DNA of 34,187 bases from a virus: the IMG/VR virus record IMGVR_UViG_3300009684_000092, positions 1-34,187 of that record; one strand, given 5' to 3'. The notes below the pieces were generated by a model. The model searched no databases. It saw only the letters and a program-made list of their open reading frames with translations, and had not been told where the DNA came from. Shown one piece after another: positions 14,124 through 21,348 of this stretch (positions within the stretch are counted from its first letter, which is position 1; each line of letters begins with the position of its first letter). A program made the translations under genes and the position numbers.

Positions 14124-14548
14124 ACTTTTTTGGTTCCGATACTATATTTTGGACGAAGGTCCCATTCTTTCTTTTCCTTATGAGGAATGATCTTAATTCT
14201 TTTTAGGTCTGTTACTTCAGACAGAGATGCAACATTAACAATCTTTAATAGTCCCCAATCTGATAAGAGTATTGTTATAGTATTACGTCTCGCTAGATCA
14301 TCCTTAGTAAATGTTGAAGGTTTTTCATCAAGTAAGAATAATTCTTTAAAATGAACTATATAATAACGTCCTCTCTTATGTAAGATATGACAGCTCTGAA
14401 ATAAAACGTTTACCTCTCGCTTTGATTCAACACCAATTCGAGATAATGTTTCCTTCACCTTAAGAAAATCATCAGGAGTTTCAAGATACACCTCCGCCAT
14501 ATCTGCTGGAGTCCATTTAATAATGTCAGTAGGATCAATAATATTCAT
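14120..14548 (-). CDS. regA: RegA translational repressor
   Basis: The segment DFLKVKETLSRIGVESKREV is followed by LFQSCHILHKRGRYYIVHFK and ARRNTITILLSDWGLLKIV, all close to T4 RegA. This small RNA-binding protein blocks translation initiation of many early mRNAs by binding near their start codons. At 142 residues it is slightly longer than T4 RegA (122), mainly by an N-terminal extension. It lies between gene 62 and the lipoprotein gene, the same order as T4 (44-62-regA-43) but with accessory genes inserted before 43. Because ribosome-binding sites here lack Shine-Dalgarno motifs, its targets may be defined mainly by the AUG region. Confidence 0.95.
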   Translation of the reverse strand: MNIIDPTDIIKWTPADMAEVYLETPDDFLKVKETLSRIGVESKREVNVLFQSCHILHKRGRYYIVHFKELFLLDEKPSTFTKDDLARRNTITILLSDWGLLKIVNVASLSEVTDLKRIKIIPHKEKKEWDLRPKYSIGTKKV

Positions 14549-14563
14549 ATTATATACTATTAT

Positions 14564-15025
14564 TTATCGGCCGCCATGATCAACTCTCTTCCGCAATTGA
14601 ACCAATTGATCTTCTGATAATAGAGTTAATGCCTCTCGTGCTTTTACAGAGGAGTATTGATATAACTCAATTAGCATTTGAACATCCTTAGAATCATCTC
14701 CTGCTTTACCCCATTTTGCAAATCGCTTACATGGACGAATAATATGCCGTAGAAAATCATATTGCATTTTGGTAGGAAGCGTTGGATATTTATTCATTTC
14801 ATTTACCAAAAGAACCGTATCTTGAAAATTAGAAAACCCTCGATTTATGATAAATGAATTATACAACTTTTCAATTTCATTTTTTACATCTTCGGATTTA
14901 TCTGCTTTACAATTATCAAATAAATTCTTACCGCGGGCACCTTCATTGATATTATTAATAATATCAAATACACCCATTGGTTTTATTTTTGGGGGCAGTT
15001 GAATTTTATCTTTTTTTACAGCCAT
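14564..15025 (-). CDS. 62: Clamp loader small subunit gp62
   Basis: The position directly after gene 44 and the sequence (GVFDIINNINEGARGKNLFD, then YPTLPTKMQYDFLRHIIRPC and KRFAKW) identify the T4 gp62 equivalent. It forms the gp44(4)/gp62(1) ATPase complex that opens and loads the gp45 sliding clamp. The length, 153 aa, is shorter than T4 gp62 (187). It starts 6 bp after the gene 44 stop and ends 15 bp before regA. Confidence 0.9.
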   Translation of the reverse strand: MAVKKDKIQLPPKIKPMGVFDIINNINEGARGKNLFDNCKADKSEDVKNEIEKLYNSFIINRGFSNFQDTVLLVNEMNKYPTLPTKMQYDFLRHIIRPCKRFAKWGKAGDDSKDVQMLIELYQYSSVKAREALTLLSEDQLVQLRKRVDHGGR

Positions 15026-15031
15026 AATAAT

Positions 15032-15979
15032 TTATTTCCAATTAATATTAGCAGCAAGTTCAACACAGGCTGCTACCATATTTAATTCTCGGTCCGTCAT
15101 CTGACCTGATTTAAAACTATACTCAGCAAGGATTAGTACAGCTGATGGGATTGAACCGGGTTCTACAGCATTAGATAGCGCATCATAAATCTTATGAAAA
15201 ATGGCTGTGCTGTCCATTGAAGAATTAGTTGTCACCCAAGAGCGCATATTTTTGAAATCCTTTGTTTTCAAAAAACCAATAAGTTCATCCACATTCTCAT
15301 CTGAAGCACCAATAAGAATTTCTGTTGGAATTTCTCCTGTTACTGAATATCTTTGACATTCTCCAATTACCCGCCTCCAGTCGGGAGCGTGACGAATAAT
15401 CAGTTCTGCGATAGTTTTATCTTCATGTTTAATGCCTTCATTTTTAAGAATAAATACAAGGCGCTTCATAAATAATTGAGCAAGAACTGCTAATTCCTTT
15501 TTTGTTGTATTAAATTCAATAATTGAACATCTACTATGAAGGGCTTCAATGATCCTATTTTTAAAGTTACATGTAAAGATGAACCGACAATTTGAAAATT
15601 CTTCAATAAAGCCGCGCATTGCTACCTGTGTAGAATTTGCTTGTAAATAATCAGCCTCATCGAGAATAACAACCTTCAATCCACCTGAGAGGGAAACTGT
15701 TGAAGCAAATTGACGAATCTTATTTCGCAAAATATCAATGCCTGAATCTTCACTTGAATTAATAAAAATAGAATCTAAATTCAATTCATTGCATAATGCT
15801 TTAGCGGAAGTAGTTTTACCAAGACCAGCAGTTCCTACCAACATAAGATTTGGCATATCGTTAGATTTTACAATAGCTAATAGAATATCCTTGATATTTC
15901 TTGGTAGAATACAATCTTCAATTATTTGCGGTCTATATCGTTCGACCCACAATGATTCATTTAAGTTAATTTTTTTCAT
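15032..15979 (-). CDS. 44: Clamp loader large subunit gp44 (AAA+ ATPase)
   Basis: The 315-aa product has WVERYRPQIIEDCILPRNIK at its N-terminus, Walker A VGTAGLGKTTSAK (residues 48-60), Walker B KVVILDEADYL (102-112), sensor 1 FTCN (135-138) and the arginine finger in HSRC (148-151). This is the replication factor C/gp44 layout. Four copies with one gp62 use ATP to load gp45 on primer junctions. The gene has its own early promoter (15997-16025), with a leader of about 11 nt. The plus-strand endonuclease gene upstream is divergently transcribed. Confidence 0.96.
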   Translation of the reverse strand: MKKINLNESLWVERYRPQIIEDCILPRNIKDILLAIVKSNDMPNLMLVGTAGLGKTTSAKALCNELNLDSIFINSSEDSGIDILRNKIRQFASTVSLSGGLKVVILDEADYLQANSTQVAMRGFIEEFSNCRFIFTCNFKNRIIEALHSRCSIIEFNTTKKELAVLAQLFMKRLVFILKNEGIKHEDKTIAELIIRHAPDWRRVIGECQRYSVTGEIPTEILIGASDENVDELIGFLKTKDFKNMRSWVTTNSSMDSTAIFHKIYDALSNAVEPGSIPSAVLILAEYSFKSGQMTDRELNMVAACVELAANINWK

Positions 15980-15996
15980 ATTGTTTGTATAAATAG

Positions 15997-16025
15997 ATTA
16001 TATACTAGTTTATGTGATTTGTAAA
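15997..16025 (-). promoter_or_regulatory. Early promoter for genes 44-62-regA
   Basis: The -35 is TTTACA (16020-16025), the spacer is 17 bp and the -10 is TATAAT (15997-16002). The -10 ends 17 bp before the gene 44 ATG. The leader contains CTATTTATACAAACAAT and no Shine-Dalgarno motif. Confidence 0.85.
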
Positions 16026-16035
16026 TAACATTTTA

Positions 16036-16043
16036 TATAAATA
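16036..16043 (+). promoter_or_regulatory. Late promoter (TATAAATA) for GIY-YIG endonuclease 2
   Basis: An exact octamer stands on the plus strand 66 bp before the ATG at 16110. A second TATAAATA at 15988-15995 also points rightwards. The leader has a stem GCTG...GCG/CGC...CAGC (about 16053-16083), then CTTTACACTAGCC and ATTACAACTACTATG as in the other endonuclease leader. Confidence 0.7.
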
Positions 16044-16109
16044 GAATATAGATGCTGACCGCGATACTACAAATATCCGCCAGCTTTACACTAGCCCATT
16101 ACAACTACT

Positions 16110-16907
16110 ATGCAACCTATAAAATTATTTATACCTAAAGGATTAACATGTAAAAGTCCTTTTACTTATATTATCGAACATATTCCATCCTATAGACTAT
16201 ATTTTGGATGTAAATATGGAAAACGGGTAATAAAAGAATGTGATTCATTAATCTTAATGACTGAAGAAGGATATCAAACTTCTTCTAAAGCTATTAAAGA
16301 ATTAATTAAAGAATACGGAATAGATTCATTTAGAATTCTTTATATTCGCCATTATATGACTGAACAAGAAGTAAGAATAGCAGAATCTAAATTTCTTCAT
16401 ACAGTGAATGCAAAAAATAATCCGAGATATATTAATAATTCAAATGGAAACGAAGGATTTTATCGTAATGGACCGCATTCTGAAGAATCTAAGAAGAAAA
16501 TGAGTAATGCTAAATTAGGTAAAATATTATTGCCGTCACATTGTAAAAATATAAGTCTTGCAGTTATAAAAAGATACCAAGAAATGACTCCTGAAATAAA
16601 AGAAGAATTATTTCAAAGTATGAGTATTGCTCAATTAAAACGGCGAGAAATCGAAACTATTGAACAAAAAGAAATGGCTAGTAAAAATATAAGTATAGCT
16701 AAAATAGGTTCAACTTTATCAGATGCTCATTGTCAAAATATAAGTATTGCCCATCAAAATAAATCTCCAGAACAAAAAGAAAGAGAACGCCAATTTAAAA
16801 AATCTAATGCAACTGGAAATAAACTTTATGATAAGATTGGAGAAAAATCCAGAAGATTCAAAGAACAACCCGAAGATCCTTTATGGATTCCAAGAATACC
16901 TATATGA
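16110..16907 (+). CDS. GIY-YIG homing endonuclease, paralogue 2, 265 aa
   Basis: It is clearly related to the protein at 11936-12976 over the first 130 residues: KLFIPKGLTCKSPFTYIIEH, then YRLYFGCKYG, GYQTSSKAIKELIKEYGIDS and NPRYINNSNG. The core GIY-YIG elements and the conserved Glu (RIAESKFLH) are present. NUMOD3-like helices follow (GPHSEESKKKMSNAKLGK and repeats with NISIA). The C-terminus keeps only a degraded version of the PG repeats (LWIPRIPI). It lies between gene 44 and a small gene, on the opposite strand. A 7-bp stem-loop ATGACTG/CAGTCAT (16904-16920) overlaps its stop and may end or protect the transcript. Confidence 0.8.
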   Translation: MQPIKLFIPKGLTCKSPFTYIIEHIPSYRLYFGCKYGKRVIKECDSLILMTEEGYQTSSKAIKELIKEYGIDSFRILYIRHYMTEQEVRIAESKFLHTVNAKNNPRYINNSNGNEGFYRNGPHSEESKKKMSNAKLGKILLPSHCKNISLAVIKRYQEMTPEIKEELFQSMSIAQLKRREIETIEQKEMASKNISIAKIGSTLSDAHCQNISIAHQNKSPEQKERERQFKKSNATGNKLYDKIGEKSRRFKEQPEDPLWIPRIPI

Positions 16908-16920
16908 CTGTGACAGTCAT

Positions 16921-17067
16921 AAGTATATTTATTATTAGGGCTTAATAATAGCACCATACAAATTCTTTATTTGTCCATAAGAAAATGTATCGGGTGCGGA
17001 CTGGAGAAGCCCCCCCCCCCGACTCTGCATGATTAACCCATTAATATACAGCATTAGATATTTCTCA
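16921..17067. other. Intergenic region with an eleven-C tract
   Basis: No gene is supported. The striking part is a run of 11 C (17010-17020) in otherwise AT-rich DNA, inside a GC-rich patch CGGGTGCGGACTGGAGAAG just before it. It could be a slippage-prone tract, a structural RNA element in the 3' region of the minus-strand unit, or an assembly artefact. No tRNA cloverleaf could be fitted. Confidence 0.5.
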
Positions 17068-17322
17068 TCAAGGAAGAGTGATTGCAGAGTACAAATCTGT
17101 AATCTCATTTACTTCTTCGGTAAAAGCAGCTGCTGTACGGCTATGATATAGCTTGGCAACTTTCCTCAATGTTTTTTTCTCAATTTCAAATGCAGCAACC
17201 GCAGAAACTAGAATTTCGTTTATCTGTATACGAGCTTCATCAGCCTTCGTCATCTCCTCTGAGATTTCCTTAATGGCATCCAAAACGGCTTTCTGTTTGT
17301 CTTTATCGGCTAGGTCAATCAT
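17068..17322 (-). CDS. Hypothetical helical protein, 84 aa
   Basis: Not recognised by family. The protein is almost all helix with heptad-like spacing (DKDKQKAVLDAIKEISEEMT, then ARIQINEILVSAVAAFEIEK), so a coiled-coil dimer is likely. The leader is ACTAACACACACAT, A/C-rich and without Shine-Dalgarno. It lies 9 bp downstream of the next small gene. Confidence 0.65.
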   Translation of the reverse strand: MIDLADKDKQKAVLDAIKEISEEMTKADEARIQINEILVSAVAAFEIEKKTLRKVAKLYHSRTAAAFTEEVNEITDLYSAITLP

Positions 17323-17331
17323 ATGTGTGTG

Positions 17332-17520
17332 TTAGTCTGTAATGTCAAAGTGGATTCCTTCATCTAGACCGAAGGTTTTTAGTGTTAGGACTGCATCGGT
17401 AATAGCGCCTATAGTAAAAAACTTCAAGGCTAGTTCTGAGTTATAGTTATCAAAATCACTTCCCTCTAGAGAAGTTTTTCCTGTGTTAAAGTTTTTTTCG
17501 TTAGTAAATGTAATGTACAT
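17332..17520 (-). CDS. Hypothetical protein, 62 aa
   Basis: Not recognised. The sequence MYITFTNEKNFNTGKTSLEG suggests a small mixed alpha/beta fold. It is preceded by the stem-loop at 17541-17566 and followed at 9 bp by the helical 84-aa gene. The frame is consistent with the operon direction. Confidence 0.6.
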   Translation of the reverse strand: MYITFTNEKNFNTGKTSLEGSDFDNYNSELALKFFTIGAITDAVLTLKTFGLDEGIHFDITD

Positions 17521-17540
17521 ATTTTATTTGATTTAGAAAG

Positions 17541-17566
17541 GGCGGGCATCATTTCTAATGCCCGCC
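17541..17566 (-). terminator. Strong stem-loop, possible terminator
   Basis: A 9-bp GC-rich stem (GGCGGGCAT/ATGCCCGCC) with an 8-nt loop lies just after the stop of the 94-aa membrane-protein gene. Reading leftward it is followed by CTTTCT, a weak T-tract; rightward by TTTAGG. It may terminate partially or act as an mRNA 3'-end stabiliser. Confidence 0.6.
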
Positions 17567-17573
17567 TTTAGGT

Positions 17574-17858
17574 TTACTTATCAAGAGCACCGGTTGCCCA
17601 AATATATGCGGCGCCACTGACAACAGCCCAAAAAACAAGGGAGTAGATAATGGTTACTGCATGACTGCTTGCTTGACGGGCAGATCCCGAGACGGCATCA
17701 AACCCAGAACCAGGCCACATATACTTTACCCAGAGATATGATCGGCCTGGAAAAGTAAATGTTTCATAAATGAATCCACCCTTAGTGCTACCATCAAGAC
17801 GAGTCTTGGCGGGCTTATCAATTGTAATGTCAATATCGTTCATATTATTGTTGTTCAA
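17574..17858 (-). CDS. Small membrane-anchored protein, 94 aa
   Basis: Not recognised. The first 65 residues are polar and contain GGFIYETFTFPGRSYLWVKY. The C-terminus has one strong hydrophobic segment, VTIIYSLVFWAVVSGAAYIW (about residues 68-87), which should anchor it in the inner membrane with a short tail. The start overlaps the upstream gene by 14 bp. The leader is AACAACAATAAT. Confidence 0.65.
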   Translation of the reverse strand: MNNNNMNDIDITIDKPAKTRLDGSTKGGFIYETFTFPGRSYLWVKYMWPGSGFDAVSGSARQASSHAVTIIYSLVFWAVVSGAAYIWATGALDK

Positions 17859-18090
17859 TGAAATCTACAGCTTCTCCCACAAGTTCCTTCTTATCATCTG
17901 ATGCTGAGCCCATATGTTCTTCTCGGAATAATTCAAACGCCTTTTGTTTTCCATGAATCGCCATAGAATCTTGTAATGCTTCTGGATTGTATTGAAAAAT
18001 CAGTTTATCTTCTGTATCAATAACTGCAAACATTGGCACAAAAGAGGGAGTAATGAATCGGGTTACTCTAAATTTTGATATTGTATTCAT
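17845..18090 (-). CDS. Hypothetical protein, 81 aa
   Basis: Not recognised. The first half is beta-rich (FRVTRFITPSFVPMFAVIDT) and the second half is helical and acidic at the end. There is no membrane segment. It is located between the 87-aa gene (11 bp upstream) and the membrane protein it overlaps. Confidence 0.65.
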   Translation of the reverse strand: MNTISKFRVTRFITPSFVPMFAVIDTEDKLIFQYNPEALQDSMAIHGKQKAFELFREEHMGSASDDKKELVGEAVDFIEQQ

Positions 18091-18101
18091 ATTATTGTAT
18101 G

Positions 18102-18365
18102 TTAGGCTTTTGCTTCACTAAAATCAACTGTAATTTGATTTTCTGGAACCGCTTCTACTTCAGTGGAAGTATTTGCGGTTACAGCTTCTCCGGTTTCTTC
18201 AGCTTCTGGCTCTGGTAGAAAACTTTTCAATTTCTCGAAAAGAGTTCCTACGATTTTGAACTCAGCAGGTTCAAATGCACCTCGGCGTGAGGCAGTGTAA
18301 ATGATATTAGTCATAAGAGCAATATCATTTAGATCCAATTGTGTGTTTGTTGTTTCTGTTTCCAT
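18102..18365 (-). CDS. Conserved small T4-like phage protein, 87 aa
   Basis: The core DLNDIALMTNIIYTASRRGA followed by FEPAEFKIVGTLFEKLKSFL looks like a small helical protein often found beside replication genes of T4-like cyanophages and relatives (pattern RGAF-x(5)-VG-x-LY/F-x-KL). The C-terminal 40 residues are acidic and low complexity. Its role is unknown. It sits directly downstream of the sliding clamp. The leader ACACAAACAAACAT is A/C-rich. Confidence 0.65.
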   Translation of the reverse strand: METETTNTQLDLNDIALMTNIIYTASRRGAFEPAEFKIVGTLFEKLKSFLPEPEAEETGEAVTANTSTEVEAVPENQITVDFSEAKA

Positions 18366-18386
18366 ATGTTTGTTTGTGTTTATAGA

Positions 18387-19061
18387 TTATAGATTGAATG
18401 TTGACGTCTTCTCTAAGGCAATAAAATATTCAATAGAAAGTGAAGAACTAACCCAATGTGAAATTAGTTTAGATGAAATATCTACCTTATAATCGCCTCC
18501 GATTACCTTTAAATTGGCAATGAGAAACTGCAAATCAAAATCAGCTGTTTGCGCATTCTTCTCATCTATAATAATAGAAAAAGTATTGCTTGACGAATTC
18601 TTGGGATCAACAACCGATAGCGAAACTGCTCCATTCTTACCTTGAATGGATACAATGGAGTGACCGATTACACTTGCCGCCTTACGAACTTGGATAAGAT
18701 TATCAGCTGTGATTGTAATAGTTAGATCAGATGATGGCATTTTTACTGCTGACTTAGGAGTTGTAAGAATACTTTGATCTGCAAAGCGATAAGTTGCTTT
18801 ACTACGCCCTGAAGAAAATTGTACGGATTCGGTTGAGAAAGTCAATTCTGGTTCCGTTCCAACTAGATTATGCATACCTAGGAATTCCGACAAATCATAA
18901 ATTCCAAACTCTTGGTCAAATGATTCAGGGGTAGTTGCAATAGCAATTACATTCTTAGCCTCTGCGATTGTAGTTAGTTGATTACCTTGTTTGACAACGA
19001 GGTTGGAATTAATTGTGCTAAAATTCTTAAGAATTTCTTGCGTTTGTGTACTTAGTTTCAT
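18387..19061 (-). CDS. 45: Sliding clamp gp45
   Basis: The 224-aa protein matches T4 gp45 in length (228) and layout: MKLSTQTQEILKNFSTINSN at the N-terminus, FGIYDLSEFLGMHNLV in the first domain, and FSIIIDEKNAQTADFDLQFL with SSSLSIEYFIALEKTSTFNL at the end. Three copies form the ring that tethers gp43 and, in T4, also activates late transcription with gp33/gp55. It has its own early promoter (19075-19103) with a predicted leader of only about 7 nt. It is separated from 44 by a plus-strand endonuclease gene and five small genes, whereas in T4 genes 45 and 44 are adjacent. Confidence 0.95.
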   Translation of the reverse strand: MKLSTQTQEILKNFSTINSNLVVKQGNQLTTIAEAKNVIAIATTPESFDQEFGIYDLSEFLGMHNLVGTEPELTFSTESVQFSSGRSKATYRFADQSILTTPKSAVKMPSSDLTITITADNLIQVRKAASVIGHSIVSIQGKNGAVSLSVVDPKNSSSNTFSIIIDEKNAQTADFDLQFLIANLKVIGGDYKVDISSKLISHWVSSSLSIEYFIALEKTSTFNL

Positions 19062-19074
19062 ATTGTTATTATGT

Positions 19075-19103
19075 ATTGTATATTAAAATTGTATGGTTGT
19101 AAA
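19075..19103 (-). promoter_or_regulatory. Early promoter for gene 45
   Basis: The -35 is TTTACA (19098-19103), the spacer is 17 bp and the -10 is TACAAT (19075-19080). The -10 ends 13 bp before the ATG at 19061, which predicts a leader of about 7 nt. Confidence 0.8.
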
Positions 19104-19105
19104 TA

Positions 19106-19405
19106 TTAAACTTTATTAAGTTCAAAAAGAAACATCATGCTAGCCATTGCATGGGCAATATGAGATAGACCCGATTCAGGATCTAACTCTTCTCCACGGC
19201 GCAATGCCCACATATGTCTCATTGAAGCTGCAAAATACCTATTATTAGCATCAGTTAATTGCTTCCAATTATCTCGGGAGTATTTATTAGCTCCGTATGT
19301 AAGCACTTTTACCAATTCCTCTAAGGCATCAGGCGCAAGTAAAGAATAATCCGGTTTTTCCGAATCATATTTAATGCCAACTTCTTTTGTAATTACAGAT
19401 TGCAT
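19106..19405 (-). CDS. dATP/dGTP diphosphohydrolase N-terminal-domain-like protein, 99 aa
   Basis: The pattern KYDSEKPDYSLLAPDALEEL, then VLTYGANKYSRDNWKQL and RHMWALRRGEELDPESGLSH with IAHAMASMMFLFEL, matches the DUF5664/dGTP_diPhyd_N family. This is a small all-helical NTP pyrophosphatase-like domain common in phages; some relatives hydrolyse dATP/dGTP in phages with modified purines. Modified DNA is not shown here. The start is the ATG at 19405: the longer frame would begin inside the terminator stem at 19417-19445. Confidence 0.8.
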   Translation of the reverse strand: MQSVITKEVGIKYDSEKPDYSLLAPDALEELVKVLTYGANKYSRDNWKQLTDANNRYFAASMRHMWALRRGEELDPESGLSHIAHAMASMMFLFELNKV

Positions 19406-19410
19406 ATTCA

Positions 19411-19445
19411 ATAAAAGGCGGCAGGTACACCACATACCTGCCGCC
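19411..19445 (-). terminator. Intrinsic terminator
   Basis: An 11-bp perfect stem GGCGGCAGGTA/TACCTGCCGCC (19417-19427 and 19435-19445) with a 7-nt loop is followed on the minus strand by TTTTAT. It stands 16 bp after the stop of the winged-helix-like gene and just before the ATG of the dNTP hydrolase-like gene, so it should end or attenuate the transcript from the 19797-19825 promoter. Confidence 0.85.
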
Positions 19446-19461
19446 AATGTTTTCCCATTGC

Positions 19462-19716
19462 TTAGCCGTTCTTACGAGCGGTGCCAAGACGATAGCGACG
19501 AACGGTTTCTCCCGTAGTCAGAGTGCGATCATTAAGGTAAACTGGGAAGCCAAGGTCACGGAGTTGATTAACAACTCGGCGAGGATCAGCACAACCAGCA
19601 TTAATGGCATCGGCAACGGTAAATTCGTGGCCGGCTTCTAGGAATGAATAAAGCGCCTCCTTTTGTGTAGTTTTGCCTAGGAGTGATGTCAACTTCTTCA
19701 TGTTTGTCTTTGTCAT
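19462..19716 (-). CDS. Small winged-helix/HTH-like protein, 84 aa
   Basis: The sequence ALYSFLEAGHEFTVADAINA followed by GCADPRRVVNQLRDLGFPVY and GETVRRYRLG fits a winged helix: helix-turn-helix with PRRVVNQLRDLG as the recognition helix and a C-terminal beta wing. It is basic at both ends and probably binds DNA. A second in-frame ATG six codons in (MKKLTSLLGK) is an alternative start. The gene has its own early promoter, a long structured leader and a strong terminator, so it appears to be expressed as a single-gene unit, fitting a regulator. Confidence 0.7.
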   Translation of the reverse strand: MTKTNMKKLTSLLGKTTQKEALYSFLEAGHEFTVADAINAGCADPRRVVNQLRDLGFPVYLNDRTLTTGETVRRYRLGTARKNG

Positions 19717-19745
19717 ATTTGTGTATGTGTTTTGTTTTGTTTTGT

Positions 19746-19778
19746 TTGGTCTATGTTTAATTTTAGCGTGTAGACCAA
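19746..19778 (-). promoter_or_regulatory. Leader stem-loop before the winged-helix-like gene
   Basis: A perfect 8-bp stem, TTGGTCTA/TAGACCAA, with a 17-nt loop lies within the 5' leader, starting about 11 nt after the predicted transcript start. After it comes an A/C-rich stretch (AAACAAAACAAAACAAAACA) up to the ATG. It may stabilise the mRNA or be a binding site for the encoded protein or RegA. Confidence 0.55.
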
Positions 19779-19796
19779 TCGCTAAAGTATAATCAT

Positions 19797-19825
19797 ATTA
19801 TATACCGTATCGGATGAAATGTAAA
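19797..19825 (-). promoter_or_regulatory. Early promoter for the winged-helix-like gene
   Basis: The -35 is TTTACA (19820-19825), the spacer is 17 bp and the -10 is TATAAT (19797-19802) on the minus strand. The predicted leader is about 75-80 nt, much longer than at other promoters in the window. Confidence 0.85.
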
Positions 19826-19832
19826 CAAAAAG

Positions 19833-19973
19833 TTACATGGCCATGGCATTATTTTTTAATGCGGCATCCATATAGCGTTCCGCCTGCTCTAATTCTCGCT
19901 CAAGAATATGAATATTGCCGATGTCATTGACATCAGCCGGAACGTTCTCTGTTTGTGGAGTTTCAGTTTTCAT
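19833..19973 (-). CDS. Small acidic protein, 46 aa
   Basis: The frame reads MKTETPQTENVPADVNDIGN, then IHILERELEQAERYMDAALK and NNAMAM. It has a polar start followed by one amphipathic helix. The ATG overlaps the stop of the next small gene upstream (ATGA, 19970-19973). No function is recognised. Confidence 0.6.
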   Translation of the reverse strand: MKTETPQTENVPADVNDIGNIHILERELEQAERYMDAALKNNAMAM

Positions 19974-20086
19974 AGATCGTTGGTCGTGTTAGGTGAGTCT
20001 TGCGCCCCTGGCTGTGCCAGCGCACGGGCGATTCCTGAAAATGGTGATACCTTGCTTATTTCAATTGGAATTCGGTTTTTCTTCAT
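19970..20086 (-). CDS. Small basic protein, 38 aa
   Basis: The frame reads MKKNRIPIEISKVSPFSGIA followed by RALAQPGAQDSPNTTNDL. The IARALAQPG segment is short and helical; there is no membrane segment. The stop overlaps the next start (19970-19973), and the start is 6 bp after the stop of the CobS-like gene, so it is probably co-expressed with it. Confidence 0.55.
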   Translation of the reverse strand: MKKNRIPIEISKVSPFSGIARALAQPGAQDSPNTTNDL

Positions 20087-20092
20087 GGGTTT

Positions 20093-21310
20093 TTACATTA
20101 TATTTTGTAGAGTGTCGAGGTCGGTCACAACTTCGGTGACATCAGCATCTGCTTTAATAACACCAGAATCAATTTTGGTATAGAGATCAAGGAATGCTTC
20201 GCGAGTTTCAGCTTCAAAGCGGGCAATACACATGCTAATGGAAGCAAGTCGATCTTGGAAAACCGAGTAGGCTTTCACAATGTGGCAAAGGCGGCGAGTG
20301 CTGATAAGTTCATCAACACCTTCGGCGTCATAGGTTTTACGAATAACTGAAGCCCAAGAGACAAGCTTGTCGGTAAATTCTTCATCATTAACCCCGTATG
20401 CTTCCATGTGTTTAGCAACAATATTACGCTCAATCTTAAATCCGGGAAACGGTTGGTCAATAGTGGCGACAAATCGCTCAATGAAAGCCTCATCAATAAT
20501 ATTGGCGGCTGAATATCGGCCATCATCGGATCCTCGACCCTTTGTATTGGCAGTAGCAATAACATTAAAGCCAGGCTGAGGGATGATCATTTCTCCCGTT
20601 TGGGGAATCAAAATTGGCTTACCTTCAAGAACGCCTTGAAGGCACATAATCTTATTGGAGCCGCGGTCGAGCTCATCAATCAAAAGGATTGCTCCGGCTT
20701 CCATAGCCTTAACAACAGGACCTTTATGGAAAACCGTTTCACCATTAATAAGGCGAAAACCACCGAGCAACATATCGGAATCGGTCTCAGGTGAAATCTG
20801 AACGCGGATATATTCGCGCTTCAGTTTCGCACAGGCTTGCTCACACATCAGAGATTTGCCGTTGCCGGACATACCTGAGATATAAACCGGGAAGAACATT
20901 CGTGCTTCAATGATTTTGCGGATTGTCTTATAATCACCCCATGCGATGAAGGTAGGATCAACATCAGGCACAAAGCATTCACCCGAGGAAATCGAAGTAA
21001 TTTTTGGGGTGGGCTTGGTAGTAAGTTCAAATGCAGGAGCAGTCTTAACGAATGCTGCCTTTTTAGCAGATTTGACCTTTATTACCTTTTCATTAGTACT
21101 ATCAACAAAGGTCTGTCCGACCATAGAAGTTAAAGTAAACTTTCCGCGACCGACCTTATAGGAGTCCTTGAGGAAAATCGAATGGATTTTAGCAAAAGTA
21201 ATACCGTATGAACGGGCAACCGACTTAATTTCGGTTGAGGATAACCAGGTAAGAGATCCGCGTTTAGTAAGAATATCCAGGGTAGCGGCAATTTTATCAG
21301 ATTCAGTCAT
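20093..21310 (-). CDS. cobS: CobS-like MoxR-family AAA+ ATPase, 405 aa
   Basis: Walker A is SGMSGNGKSLMCEQ (residues 145-158), followed by RVQISPETDSDMLLGGFRLI, Walker B AILLIDELDRG (about 207-217), sensor 1 FNVIATANTKGRGSDD and an arginine finger in IDEAFIERFVATI. This is the MoxR/CobS group. Residues 1-60 form a small helical domain (TEIKSVARSYGITFAKI). CobS works with CobT in cobalt insertion in bacteria, and cobS homologues are common in T4-like cyanophages. Here the next gene upstream encodes a CobT-like VWA protein, the usual partner pair. A true role in cobalamin synthesis is not shown; chaperone-like remodelling of a phage or host complex is equally possible. It has its own promoter (21349-21377). 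Confidence 0.85.
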   Translation of the reverse strand: MTESDKIAATLDILTKRGSLTWLSSTEIKSVARSYGITFAKIHSIFLKDSYKVGRGKFTLTSMVGQTFVDSTNEKVIKVKSAKKAAFVKTAPAFELTTKPTPKITSISSGECFVPDVDPTFIAWGDYKTIRKIIEARMFFPVYISGMSGNGKSLMCEQACAKLKREYIRVQISPETDSDMLLGGFRLINGETVFHKGPVVKAMEAGAILLIDELDRGSNKIMCLQGVLEGKPILIPQTGEMIIPQPGFNVIATANTKGRGSDDGRYSAANIIDEAFIERFVATIDQPFPGFKIERNIVAKHMEAYGVNDEEFTDKLVSWASVIRKTYDAEGVDELISTRRLCHIVKAYSVFQDRLASISMCIARFEAETREAFLDLYTKIDSGVIKADADVTEVVTDLDTLQNIM

Positions 21311-21348
21311 AATGTAGTGGTGTTTGTGGTTTCAAGCAGTACATAGAT

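Noticed and set aside
16921-17067. tRNA gene in the GC-rich patch
   Set aside because: No acceptor stem, T-loop (GTTCRA) or anticodon arm can be arranged; nor did I find a tRNA elsewhere in the window.
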